Source: Jiella pelagia
GTDB lineage: Bacteria; Pseudomonadota; Alphaproteobacteria; Rhizobiales; Rhizobiaceae
Assembly: GCF_026898155.1 (NCBI RefSeq)
Contig: NZ_CP114029.1
Span: forward strand, 2,832,001 to 2,896,000
Direction of reading: 5' to 3'
Length of the DNA stretch: 64,000 nt
In this document: piece after piece, positions 17,367-25,993 of the stretch
How positions within the stretch are numbered: the first letter of the stretch is position 1
How the letters are laid out: every line of letters begins with the position of its first letter
The notes under the pieces: model-generated
The model's database searches: none
What the model was told of the DNA's origin: nothing
Seen by the model: only the letters and a program-made list of their open reading frames with translations
Translations under genes and position numbers: made by a program

Positions 17367-18395
17367 TCAGTTCAAGAAGCTCAAGAGCCGCGCCGGCGTT
17401 CCCACCAGCAACTGGTCGAGTTCGGCATCCGAAAAGCCCCGCCTGCGCGCCAGCGGCGCGACGTGGGCGATGAGATGTCCGTAGCCGTGGCCGCCATGGC
17501 CGAGCAAGCGGGTTCGCGTGCAGATGTCGTGGGAGACCGCGATCTGCCGGAGATAGCCGCGCTTGATCAGCGTGCGGATCAGGTCGAGCCGCATGTAATC
17601 GGTGGGAAGATCGAGATCGACGCCGGCCATCCAGTATTGCGACGTCTCGATGCCGAAGAAGTCCCATTCCAGCACGAAGCCGCGCGCAAGCAACGCCAGG
17701 AGGCGGTCGAGATCGAAGATCGTGCGGTCCATGTGGCCGATCACCGTGCGCTCGGGATCGCCGCCGACGGCCATCACGATGTCGGCGATCTCGGCCGGTG
17801 CGTCCTCATGCCGGCCGGGATGGATGGTCAGCGCCGCACCCGTCGTCTGCTGTGCCTTCGCGGCGGCGGAGAGGATCCGCCGTTCGGTCGGCGTGATCGG
17901 CCAGGAACAGCCGATCTCGCCGATGATGCCGCAGCGGATGTCCGTTCCCCAGGCGCCTTTCAGAACCTGCGTCTCGATCGCGGCCTGGAGTGCCTCTTCG
18001 TCCATCGCGTCGATGGCCGGTGGCAGGTAGGCCTGTGTGTACCAGCCGGCGCCAAGGACGATGTTGACCCCGCTGGCCTTCGAGAGCGCGGCGAGGCGTT
18101 CGGGCTGCGGTGCCATGCCGCCGACGGTCAGCTCGACGATCGAGCCCCCGCCGACCGCTGCAAAGTGCTTCAGGTCGAGGTCTGCGACCGCCTCCTGGTC
18201 GAGAAACATGTTCTCGGGCACGCGGTTCTGGAAGTAGTCGATCTCGAACCTGTCCGCCATCGTGATCGGCTCGCCGGCGGGCTCGCCGCGTCGGTCCGGC
18301 GCGCGCAGGTCGCACAGGATGTGCTCGTGCATCAGCGTCTGGCCGAGATCGGCCGCCGCCACCTTTCCGGTCACGGTCTGGGCATAGCGTCCCAT
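17367..18395 (-). CDS. Phosphotriesterase-family metal-dependent hydrolase
   Basis: A 342-residue TIM-barrel hydrolase of the phosphotriesterase-related family. Metal ligands expected from the family are visible: HEH in LMHEHILCD near residue 23, later His in TIHPGRH and GHMDRT, and Asp in VSHDICTR. At the bridging position, where phosphotriesterase has a carboxylated Lys, the sequence reads GEIG, as in E. coli Php-type homologues with Glu. Natural substrates in this family are usually lactones, esters or amides. Position between the amino-acid ABC ATPase and GntR suggests ring opening or deacylation of a nitrogen-containing compound. Confidence 0.88.
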   Translation of the reverse strand: MGRYAQTVTGKVAAADLGQTLMHEHILCDLRAPDRRGEPAGEPITMADRFEIDYFQNRVPENMFLDQEAVADLDLKHFAAVGGGSIVELTVGGMAPQPERLAALSKASGVNIVLGAGWYTQAYLPPAIDAMDEEALQAAIETQVLKGAWGTDIRCGIIGEIGCSWPITPTERRILSAAAKAQQTTGAALTIHPGRHEDAPAEIADIVMAVGGDPERTVIGHMDRTIFDLDRLLALLARGFVLEWDFFGIETSQYWMAGVDLDLPTDYMRLDLIRTLIKRGYLRQIAVSHDICTRTRLLGHGGHGYGHLIAHVAPLARRRGFSDAELDQLLVGTPARLLSFLN

Positions 18396-18410
18396 CGCTC
18401 GTCTCCCGCG

Positions 18411-19139
18411 CTAGTGCCTGAGGATCTTGTCGAGGAACTGGCTCGCCCGTTCGGACCGCTCGGTGGTGAAGAACTCGTCGCCGCTGCAGTCCTCGACGAT
18501 CTCGCCATTGTCCATGAAGACGACCTTGTTCGCGACCTTGCGGGCAAAGCCCATTTCGTGGGTGACGCAGACCATCGTCATCCCCTCATTGGCGAGCTTG
18601 ACCATCACGTCGAGCACCTCGCTGATCATTTCCGGATCGAGCGCGGAGGTCGGCTCGTCGAAGAGCATGGCGACCGGATCCATGGCGAGGGCCCTGGCGA
18701 TGGCGACGCGCTGCTGCTGCCCGCCGGAAAGCTGGATCGGATATTTGCGGGCCTGATCGGCGAGACCGACGCGTTCCAGGAGCGCCTCGGCCTTTTCCGT
18801 CGCTTCGGCCTTCGAGCGCCCGAGAACCTTGCGCTGGGCGATGGTCAGATTGTCGATGATCGACAGATGCGGGAAAAGCTCGAAGTTCTGGAAGACCATG
18901 CCGGTCTTCGCCCGCAGCTTGGCAAGATCGGTGCCGTCGGCCCAGACGTCGGTTCCCGCGACCTCGATGCGGCCGGAATCAATGGGCTCCAGCCCGTTGA
19001 TGGTCTTGATCAGCGTCGACTTGCCGGAGCCCGAAGGGCCGCAGACGACGACAACCTCGCCGCGTGCGACGGTCGTCGAGCAGTCCTTCAGGACCTGAAA
19101 GTTGCCGAAGCGCTTGGAGACGTTTTCGAGCGTGATCAT
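18411..19139 (-). CDS. Amino-acid ABC transporter ATP-binding protein (GlnQ/HisP type)
   Basis: A 242-residue ATPase with Walker A GPSGSGKST near residue 36, Q-loop NFELFPHLS, signature LSGGQQQRVAIARAL near 138, Walker B MLFDEPTSALDPE and switch His in CVTHEMGFA. The pattern is that of polar amino-acid importers. Its ATG overlaps the stop of the fused oxidase (ATGA, 19136-19139), so it is cotranscribed and coupled. Its partner binding protein and permease are on the other strand (23207-24886), so the importer is split between two divergent operons. Confidence 0.95.
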   Translation of the reverse strand: MITLENVSKRFGNFQVLKDCSTTVARGEVVVVCGPSGSGKSTLIKTINGLEPIDSGRIEVAGTDVWADGTDLAKLRAKTGMVFQNFELFPHLSIIDNLTIAQRKVLGRSKAEATEKAEALLERVGLADQARKYPIQLSGGQQQRVAIARALAMDPVAMLFDEPTSALDPEMISEVLDVMVKLANEGMTMVCVTHEMGFARKVANKVVFMDNGEIVEDCSGDEFFTTERSERASQFLDKILRH

Positions 19140-22099
19140 GGGCGGCTCCCTTCGAAGCGTTCGAGGCGGTAGGGCGCGACGTCGAAACTCGCCTTGCCCG
19201 TGGTGAGGAGTTCGCGTGTGAGGCGCGCGACGGCCGGCGCCAGCGTATAGCCGTTGGAGGTCACGCAATTGTAGAAGCCCGGCCTGCCAGGCGCCTCGCC
19301 GACGATCGGCGCGCCGTCGATATTGACGTTCATGCCGGCCCAGCTTCGCAGTACGTGAAGCCCCGCGATCTGCGGGACGACGCGCTGGGCGACCCAGAGA
19401 TTGCCCTCGATGCTGTCGAGCATGGTGGTGTTGAGGCGCTGATGCTCCGCGTAGCGCGCCGGCCAGGCGCCGCCGATCAGGATGCCGCCGGTCGAGAGCT
19501 GCTTGAGCGAGAGATGGCGGTCGGCATGGGCGACGAGCTGGCCGACAAGGGCCGGCGCACGCTCGGTGGTGATCATCTGCAGCGGCGCGCTGTAGACCGG
19601 AACGTCGAGGCCGACCATCGCGCCGATCTCGCGGGCCCAGGGCCCGGCGGCGTTGATCACCGTGCCGGCGCGGATCGTGCCGCGCGAGGTGGTGATCGTC
19701 CAGGCCGCGCCGTTCCGTTCGATGGCGGTGACGTTGGTGCCGCGCAGCGATCTTGCGCCCGCGGCCTTCGCCGCCTCGAAGGTGCGATAGGTCGCCGTCA
19801 GCGGATTGATCTTGCCTTCCTCGGCGACGTATTCGGCGCCGATCAGATCCTCCGACAGGCCGGGAGCCAGATCGCGCAGTTCGCTCCGGCCGAGGATCTC
19901 GGCCTTGATGCCATGCCGGCGCTCGACCTCGGCCTTGGCCTTCAGGAACGCCATGCCGGCCTCGGTCTCTGCGACCATCAGACCGCCGGTGACGCGTATC
20001 TCGAAGTCGCCGCCACAGGCCTCCGCGATCTCCTGCCAGAGCTTCACCGCATAGGGGCCGAGCGGCAGCGTATCGGCGGCGGGGCCGCCGCCGGCCTCGG
20101 CTTTCTTGCCGAAGTCGAAGGAGAGCAGCTGGACGTGCAGGCTGCCGGCATTGGCGCCCGAGGCCTGCAGGTTGACGTCGTCGCGCTCGACGACGAGAAC
20201 GTCCTTGCCTGCCCGTGCAAATTCCAAGGCGAGGCACGCGCCGACCACGCCGCCGCCGATAACGACGATCTCCGCCTCGATCTCGCCAAAGGGTTCGGCC
20301 ATTGGCGCGCGGGAAAGGTTCGGCGAGCCGGCGCGGGCGTGGCCGCCCCATTCTGGCTTCTGGCGGGCGAGCGCTGCGGCGGGAAACGGCTTGACCGGCA
20401 GGCGCGGGGCGAAACCGTCGACCGGCCTCGGCCGCCCGGTCCGCTCCTCGATCAGCCTTGCCGCCGTCGTCGCGCAGTATCGGGCCTGGCAGCGGCCCAT
20501 GCCGAGCCGGGTGCGGCGCTTCAGCGTGCCGAGGCTGTCCCAGCCCGCATCGATCTCGGCGCGGATGCGACCGAAGGTCAGACCCTCGCAGCGGCAGAGG
20601 ATCGTCTCGTTTGGGATCGTGGACAGATCGACCGGTGGCGCGGCGAAGATGTCCCAGAGCGCGGACTGGAAGCGGCGTGCGGTTGCGAGGCCGCGCCGTG
20701 CCGGCTGCGTGGCGCCTGCATCGCCGCCGAAACCGAGCGCCTCTGCCGCATGCGCTCCGGCAATGGCGCCCATCGCTTCGGCAACGCGCGAGCCGGCGAC
20801 ATGAGCCCCGTCGCCGACCGCATAGACGCCGGCAAGGCTGGTCTCGCCATTCTCAGAGATGCGAAGGGCGGCTGTGCCGAGATGGCGCGGATCATGGACG
20901 GTTTCGCAGCCGAGCGCCCGGCCGATCTCGGTGGAGGCGATGAAGCCGTAGCCGAGGCAGAGGGCGTCGGCTTCCAGCGTCATCGATTGCGCCGCGTCGG
21001 CCCGGCCGTCGGTGCCGAGCGGGGCGACGGTGACGGTTTTGAGTTGCGACGGTCCGCCGGCGGCGACCGCGGCGTGTCCCCAGAGCATCCTCGTCCCGTG
21101 CCTTGCCAGCATCGCCCGGTATCTGGCGCCCTCAGCGATGAGCTCCGGCGCCGCGAGGGCCGCTTCGGCAAGGCTCCGCCATTGGCGCAGGCCGGGTCTC
21201 GGTGCGGATTCGACCACCGCGACGACGGTGACGCCGTGAGCCGCGAGATCTGACGCGAGCTGGAGGTTCAACGGGCCGTTGCCGGCGACGACCACCCGCT
21301 GGCCGGGCGAGACGCCATAAGCGCGCGCCAGCGTCTGGGCAGCGCCCGTGGTCATGACGCCGGGCAGTGTCCAGCCGGGAATGGGATAGGGGCGCTCATA
21401 TGCGCCGGTGGCCAGGATCAGCTTCTTCGGCCGATAGACGACCTCGCGCCCGGCGACCAGCGTCATGACCTCGTCCGGCCGGATGGCGCCCCAGACGAGG
21501 GCGCCCTGGATGAGCGCAACGCCCGCCTCCTCCAACGCCGCCATCTTCTCGGCACCATGCCGGAACTGCCGGTCCGGCAGCTGCTTGGCCTTCAGCGACG
21601 GGGCGAGGGGCTTGTAATACTGCCCGCCCGCCTGCGCCCGCTCGTCGAGCACGACGACCGCTGCGCCACACCGCTTGGCGGCGAGTGCCGCGGCCATGCC
21701 CGCCGGCCCCGCTCCAACCACCAGGACGTCGACCTCGGCCTCCTGCCGGTGCCCGTCCTCGGGCGCTTCGGCCAAGGGCGCCAGCTTGTCGCCCGCCGTG
21801 CCTGTCGGCTGCGACGAGCTGACGGTCTCACCGCCGGTGATCTTTGTCAGGCAGGCGCGCTGGCCGGCGCGTCCGTCGACCGTGACGACGCAGTCGTAGC
21901 AGGCGCCCATGCCGCAATAGAGGCCGCGCCAGTTCGTCTCGTCCCGTGCTCCCCCGTCGAACCTGCGGATGGCGGCTATGCCGCTCGCCGCCAGCGCCGC
22001 TGCGATCGTCTCACCGGCAAGCGCAGGCAGCCGGCGCCCGTCGAAGGTGAATTCGACGGGCGTGGCGGCGGATTCGACGTGGCGGCGGCTGAGGCGCAT
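19136..22099 (-). CDS. Fused HcnA-HcnB-HcnC-type FAD/[2Fe-2S] amino-acid oxidoreductase
   Basis: A 987-residue protein joining modules usually encoded separately. Residues about 15-95 are a plant-type [2Fe-2S] domain (CGMGACYDC, then a fourth Cys in RACLT). About 120-480 is a two-dinucleotide oxidoreductase (VVGAGPAGMA near 130, VVVAGNGPLNLQLA near 270, YAVGDG). About 500-550 is a BFD-like [2Fe-2S] segment with Cys in ILCRCEG and GRCQARYC. About 605-985 is a second FAD domain of the D-amino-acid-oxidase/HcnC type (VVIGGGVVGACLA near 610). Heteromeric relatives are hydrogen cyanide synthase, opine oxidases and D-hydroxyproline dehydrogenase. With an amino-acid importer and DapA-like lyase alongside, an opine- or imino-acid oxidase role is likely. 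ATG at 22099 is preferred over TTG at 22120. Confidence 0.87.
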   Translation of the reverse strand: MRLSRRHVESAATPVEFTFDGRRLPALAGETIAAALAASGIAAIRRFDGGARDETNWRGLYCGMGACYDCVVTVDGRAGQRACLTKITGGETVSSSQPTGTAGDKLAPLAEAPEDGHRQEAEVDVLVVGAGPAGMAAALAAKRCGAAVVVLDERAQAGGQYYKPLAPSLKAKQLPDRQFRHGAEKMAALEEAGVALIQGALVWGAIRPDEVMTLVAGREVVYRPKKLILATGAYERPYPIPGWTLPGVMTTGAAQTLARAYGVSPGQRVVVAGNGPLNLQLASDLAAHGVTVVAVVESAPRPGLRQWRSLAEAALAAPELIAEGARYRAMLARHGTRMLWGHAAVAAGGPSQLKTVTVAPLGTDGRADAAQSMTLEADALCLGYGFIASTEIGRALGCETVHDPRHLGTAALRISENGETSLAGVYAVGDGAHVAGSRVAEAMGAIAGAHAAEALGFGGDAGATQPARRGLATARRFQSALWDIFAAPPVDLSTIPNETILCRCEGLTFGRIRAEIDAGWDSLGTLKRRTRLGMGRCQARYCATTAARLIEERTGRPRPVDGFAPRLPVKPFPAAALARQKPEWGGHARAGSPNLSRAPMAEPFGEIEAEIVVIGGGVVGACLALEFARAGKDVLVVERDDVNLQASGANAGSLHVQLLSFDFGKKAEAGGGPAADTLPLGPYAVKLWQEIAEACGGDFEIRVTGGLMVAETEAGMAFLKAKAEVERRHGIKAEILGRSELRDLAPGLSEDLIGAEYVAEEGKINPLTATYRTFEAAKAAGARSLRGTNVTAIERNGAAWTITTSRGTIRAGTVINAAGPWAREIGAMVGLDVPVYSAPLQMITTERAPALVGQLVAHADRHLSLKQLSTGGILIGGAWPARYAEHQRLNTTMLDSIEGNLWVAQRVVPQIAGLHVLRSWAGMNVNIDGAPIVGEAPGRPGFYNCVTSNGYTLAPAVARLTRELLTTGKASFDVAPYRLERFEGSRP

Positions 22100-22217
22100 G
22101 GGGCTCGGAATTGGGTCCAACGTGATCCGTGCAATATGGCACGGGCCAAATTTTTTGTGTATACAGGGAAAATATTTTTGTTATGGTCGCGGTCGAAGCA
22201 GCGATGAAAGACTGAGA
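22100..22217. promoter_or_regulatory. Divergent promoter with TGTATACA operator candidate
   Basis: This 118-base AT-rich spacer separates the fused oxidase (minus) from the DapA-like gene (plus). A perfect palindrome TGTATACA at 22158-22165 lies between T- and A-rich arms. TNGTATACNA-type sites are typical of GntR/FCD regulators, and such a gene lies at the end of the minus operon (16646-17350). The placement suits coordinated control of both operons. Confidence 0.5.
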
Positions 22218-23111
22218 ATGACCAGAGCAAGGGGCACCTTTACCGTCCTTGTGACGCCGTTTACCGCCGATGGTTCGGCGGTCGATGCTTCGGCGTTGCG
22301 GCGGCTGGTGAACTGGCAGATCGCCGAAGGCATCCACGGTCTCATCCCGCTCGGCAGCACCGGAGAATTCCTCTCTTTGACGCGGGCCGAGCGGCAGGAG
22401 GTCGTCGAGATCTGCGTGTCGGAGGCGGCAGGCCGCGTTCCGGTCTATATCGGCACCGGCGCCGAAGCGACCTTCGATGCGGTCGAGCTTTCGCGGGAGG
22501 CGGAGGCGATGGGCGCCGACGGGGTGATGATCATCCCGCCGTTCTATTCGAGCCCCACCGAGGACGAGCTTTTCGAGCACTATCGCCGGATCGGCGAGGC
22601 GATCTCGATCCCGATCATGGTCTACAACAACCCGGCAACGGCCAATGTCGACCTGATTCCGCAGACGGTGGCGAGGTTGAGCCGGATCGACGCCGTCCGC
22701 TCGATCAAGGAATCGACGCTCGAAGTCACCCGCGTTCGCGACATCATCGATCTGTGCGGCGACCGGATCGACGTCTTCGCCGGCATTCTCGGCTACGAAT
22801 CCTTCTGGCTCGGCGCCGTCGGCTGGGTTGCCGTCTGCTCGAACCTGATGCCGAAGGAGTCGGCCCGGCTCTTCGAACTCGTCGACCGGGACTGCGACAA
22901 GGCGGCGGCCCTCGCGCTCTATCGCCGGATCCTGCCGGTGGTCCGCTGGGTCGGCGGGCCGCGCTACGTCTCGGCCTCCAAGGCGGGGCTGGCGATGATG
23001 GGTCTTCCCGTCGGCGATCCGCGCGCGCCGCGGCTGCCGCTGCCGGCCGATCAGAAGTCCGAACTTCGAGAAACCCTGGCGAGCCTCGATCTCATCGGTA
23101 GTCTCGCCTGA
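22218..23111 (+). CDS. DapA-like dihydrodipicolinate synthase / N-acetylneuraminate lyase family protein
   Basis: A 297-residue class I lyase. GSTGEFLSL near residue 45 binds the 2-oxo acid carboxylate, Tyr is in MVYNNPA near 138, and the Schiff-base Lys is in SIKEST near 165. The family covers dihydrodipicolinate synthase, sugar-acid aldolases and the deaminase of the hydroxyproline pathway (pyrroline-hydroxycarboxylate deaminase). Divergence from a D-amino/imino-acid oxidase-type fusion and adjacency to an amino-acid importer favour a catabolic lyase or deaminase over lysine biosynthesis. The ATG at 22218 matches the family N-terminus. Confidence 0.9.
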   Translation: MTRARGTFTVLVTPFTADGSAVDASALRRLVNWQIAEGIHGLIPLGSTGEFLSLTRAERQEVVEICVSEAAGRVPVYIGTGAEATFDAVELSREAEAMGADGVMIIPPFYSSPTEDELFEHYRRIGEAISIPIMVYNNPATANVDLIPQTVARLSRIDAVRSIKESTLEVTRVRDIIDLCGDRIDVFAGILGYESFWLGAVGWVAVCSNLMPKESARLFELVDRDCDKAAALALYRRILPVVRWVGGPRYVSASKAGLAMMGLPVGDPRAPRLPLPADQKSELRETLASLDLIGSLA

Positions 23112-23206
23112 TCACAAGACGGGCGACGACGTCCGCATCGCATTGCCGCATCTGGGAATGAAACGCCGTCCTTTCACCGAGCCTTGAAGGCCAACAGGAG
23201 ACCAGC

Positions 23207-24049
23207 ATGTCCAGACTTCACGATGCCCTCGTCCTCGCCGGCGGCCTTGCCTCCGGCCTTCTTCTGACCGTCGCGCCGGTTCGCGCCCAGGACTGTGAGC
23301 AGAAGATCCCCGATGCGGCGCTGGTCACCCCGGGCAAGCTGACCATGTCGACCAATCCGACCCTGCCGCCAATGCAGTTCGTCGACTCCTCCGGTGAATT
23401 GAAGGGCATGCGGGTCACCCTCGGCAACGAGATCGCCAAGCGCCTCTGCCTGGAGCCGGAATATGTTCGGATCGAGTTCTCGGCGATGATCCCCGGTCTT
23501 CAGGCCGGCCGGTGGGACGTGATCAACACCGGCATCTTCTGGAATCCCGAGCGCGCCGCGATGATGAAGATGGTGCCCTACGAGGCCCAGGCCATCTCGA
23601 TCTCGGTTCCGCACGGCAATCCGGAGAAGATCGCCAAGGAAGAGGATCTCGCCGGCAAGACGGTGGGCGTCGAGATCGGCGGCTTCGAGGAGGCCAAGCT
23701 GAAGGCGCTCGACGAGAAGCTTCAGGGCGAGGGCCTCGAGGCGATGAACATCCGCACCTTCGACAATTTCGCGCTCGCCTATCAGGCGCTCTCCGCCGGG
23801 CAGACCGACGCGACGGTCAGCATCGATCCGACGGCCGCCGAATACGCCAAGCGCGGCGACTTCGATCGGGCGATCTCGGGCCTGTTCCCGACGCCGGTGG
23901 CACTGGCGATGCAGGACGACGCCGTCGCCGCCGCCGTCGTCGAGGCGCTGAACTCGATGATGGAGGACGGCAGCTACAAGACGCTGATGGACGAGTACGG
24001 CCTTCTCGCCAACACCGAACCCTTCGCCCTGCGCGGCCCGAACGACTGA
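23207..24049 (+). CDS. Amino-acid ABC transporter substrate-binding protein
   Basis: A 280-residue periplasmic binding protein (SBP family 3). A Sec signal peptide occupies about residues 1-28 (ending VRAQ). The mature part has TNPTLPPMQFVDSSGELKGM, the usual start of the fold, and LAGKTVGVEIGGFEE in lobe two. It follows the DapA-like gene by 95 bases and precedes the permease by 137 bases. The ATPase subunit is the 18411-19139 gene on the other strand. The ligand is unknown; by context an amino-acid derivative used by the fused oxidase cluster. Confidence 0.93.
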   Translation: MSRLHDALVLAGGLASGLLLTVAPVRAQDCEQKIPDAALVTPGKLTMSTNPTLPPMQFVDSSGELKGMRVTLGNEIAKRLCLEPEYVRIEFSAMIPGLQAGRWDVINTGIFWNPERAAMMKMVPYEAQAISISVPHGNPEKIAKEEDLAGKTVGVEIGGFEEAKLKALDEKLQGEGLEAMNIRTFDNFALAYQALSAGQTDATVSIDPTAAEYAKRGDFDRAISGLFPTPVALAMQDDAVAAAVVEALNSMMEDGSYKTLMDEYGLLANTEPFALRGPND

Positions 24050-24186
24050 CTGGCCGCGGCGTCGAGGCCGCTTCTTCGGACGTGACGGCCGGGCAATCCA
24101 TGCCCGGCCGATCCAGATGACGCAGGTTCTCGCGGACAATGGTCCGGCGAGTGCCCGCCTCGAACCCTTTTTGCCTTGGGGCCGGC

Positions 24187-24886
24187 ATGGACATTCGCTG
24201 GAACTGGACGGGATTCTTCGAATATCTCGTCAATCCGTTCATCCTCGGCGGTGCGCTGACGACGCTCTGGCTGACCCTTGCGGCGATCGCCGGCGGCCTC
24301 GTCCTCGGCTGTCTCCTGGCGGTCATGCGCATGGCGTCGACGCCGATCCTCACCTATCCGGCCCGCTTCTACATCTGGGTGTTCCGGGGAACGCCCCTGC
24401 TCGTCCAGCTGATCATCATCTATACCGGCCTGCCGCAGTTCGGCATCCGCATGGGCGTCATCGAATCGGCGCTGCTCGGGCTGATCCTCAACGAGGCGGC
24501 CTATCTGTCCGAAATTGTCCGCGGCGGCATTCTGGGTGTCTCGGGCGGCCAGTGGAACGCGGCCCGCGCGCTCGGCTTCAAGCCGTCGCAGGTGATGGCC
24601 TATGTGATCATGCCGCAGGCGACCCGGATCATCATTCCCGTCCTCGGCAACAGCGTCAACGGTCTTCTCAAGACGACATCGGTCACCTCGGTGATCTCGA
24701 TGGAGGAGCTGCTCCGCCGCACCCAGATGCTGATCCAGGAGAAGTTCCTGGTGCTCGAGTCTCTTCACCGTCGCGGCGATCTACTATTTGATCATGACCA
24801 CCGTCTGGCATTTCATCCAGATGCGCATCGAAGCCTATTACGGCCGCGCCTACTCGCGCAAAATGGAAGAACAGGACGCGCGCTAG
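24187..24886 (+). pseudogene. Amino-acid ABC transporter permease, frame broken at 24757-24763 (GAGTCTC)
   Basis: A HisM/GlnP-type permease. The frame from ATG 24187 runs through RGTPLLVQL (typical membrane-loop region) and the EAA-like loop EAAYLSEIVRGGI to LIQEKFLVLE. It then shifts at GAGTCTC and continues in the next frame as LFTVAAIYYLIMT to TAG at 24884-24886. Dropping one base restores 232 residues, standard for the family. Inserted base is T here, unlike the G or C at the other ten sites. The permease is needed by the importer, so real loss would disable it. The shift may well be an artefact. Confidence 0.87.
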
Positions 24887-25052
24887 GCCAAGCACGCGCC
24901 GGTCTGACGTTGACGGCCTCGCGACACCGACCCTCACGCGCAGTGACGTCGGCATGGCGGCATCGCCCCGGCCCAAAATCGAGCCGAGGCTACCCGCAAC
25001 GATGGCAAGACCTCCGCGCTGGGAACGCAGTGGCGTCCCTGTCGACCCGCGA

Positions 25053-25982
25053 TCAGATGTCGACCTTGTCGCCGCCCTTCAGTTCCAGGATGCCGCGGGC
25101 CTCGTCGGGTGTCGCGACTTCGAGGCCGAGCCCCTCGATGATCGAGCGGGCGAGGCGCACCTGGTCGGCGTTGGAGGTCGCCAGCTTGCCGGCGCCGGCC
25201 CACAGCGAATCTTCAAGCCCGACGCGGATGTTGCCGCCCATCGCGGCGGCCTGGGCGGCGATCGCCAGCTGATGGCGACCCGCGCCGAGCACCGACCAGC
25301 GATACTGGTCGCCGAACAGCCGGTCGGCGGTCCGCTTCATGTGCATGACGTCTTCCGGATGCGGCCCGATACCGCCGAGGAGGCCGAACACCGACTGGAC
25401 GAACAGCGGCGGCTTGACGAGGCCGCGTTCGAGAAAGTGCTTCAGATTGTAGAGATGGCCGATGTCGTAGCACTCGAACTCGAAGCGCGTGCCGTTGTCG
25501 TAGCAGGTCTCGAGAATGTACTCGATGTCCTTGAAGGTGTTGCGAAAGACGAGATCGCGCGTATTCGCGAGATGATCCCGCTCCCAGGGGTGCTGGAACT
25601 CCGTGTATTTGTCGAGAAGGTGGAACAGGCCGAAATTCATCGAGCCCATGTTGAGCGAGGCGACCTCCGGCTTGAAGTGGGCGGCCGGGCGCACGCGCTC
25701 CTCGACCTTCATGTAGGGGCTGCCGCCGGAGGTGATGTTGATGACGGCGTTGGTCTGCTGCTTGATCCGCGGCAGGAAGCGCTGGAACGCCTCGATGGTC
25801 TGGTCGGGCTGGCCGGTCTCGGGGTTGCGGGCGTGCAGATGCAGGATCGCCGCGCCGGCTTCGGCGGCGGCGATGGCATCGGCGACGATCTGGTCCGGCG
25901 TGATCGGCAGATGCGGCGACATCGTCGGCGTGTGGATCGCGCCCGTCACGGCGCAGGTGATGACGACTTTGCGGGGAGCCAT
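25053..25982 (-). CDS. BKACE family enzyme (3-keto-5-aminohexanoate cleavage-type, DUF849)
   Basis: A 309-residue beta-keto acid cleavage enzyme. These Zn-dependent TIM-barrel enzymes condense a beta-keto acid with acetyl-CoA, releasing acetoacetate and a new acyl-CoA. The N-terminal VITCAVTGA and metal-binding HLHAR (residues about 46-50) are diagnostic. INITSGGS near 82, and GGNIRVGLED near 230 with the conserved Glu, follow. It is 11 bases downstream of a 3-hydroxyacyl-CoA-type dehydrogenase on the same strand. That pairing occurs in L-carnitine breakdown (carnitine dehydrogenase then dehydrocarnitine cleavage), but substrate residues cannot be assigned here. Confidence 0.92.
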   Translation of the reverse strand: MAPRKVVITCAVTGAIHTPTMSPHLPITPDQIVADAIAAAEAGAAILHLHARNPETGQPDQTIEAFQRFLPRIKQQTNAVINITSGGSPYMKVEERVRPAAHFKPEVASLNMGSMNFGLFHLLDKYTEFQHPWERDHLANTRDLVFRNTFKDIEYILETCYDNGTRFEFECYDIGHLYNLKHFLERGLVKPPLFVQSVFGLLGGIGPHPEDVMHMKRTADRLFGDQYRWSVLGAGRHQLAIAAQAAAMGGNIRVGLEDSLWAGAGKLATSNADQVRLARSIIEGLGLEVATPDEARGILELKGGDKVDI

Positions 25983-25993
25983 GGTCGGTCCTT

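Noticed and set aside
22218..23111. Lysine-biosynthetic dapA
   Set aside because: The fold is right, but the neighbours are a transporter, an oxidase and hydrolases, and family members vary widely in function.
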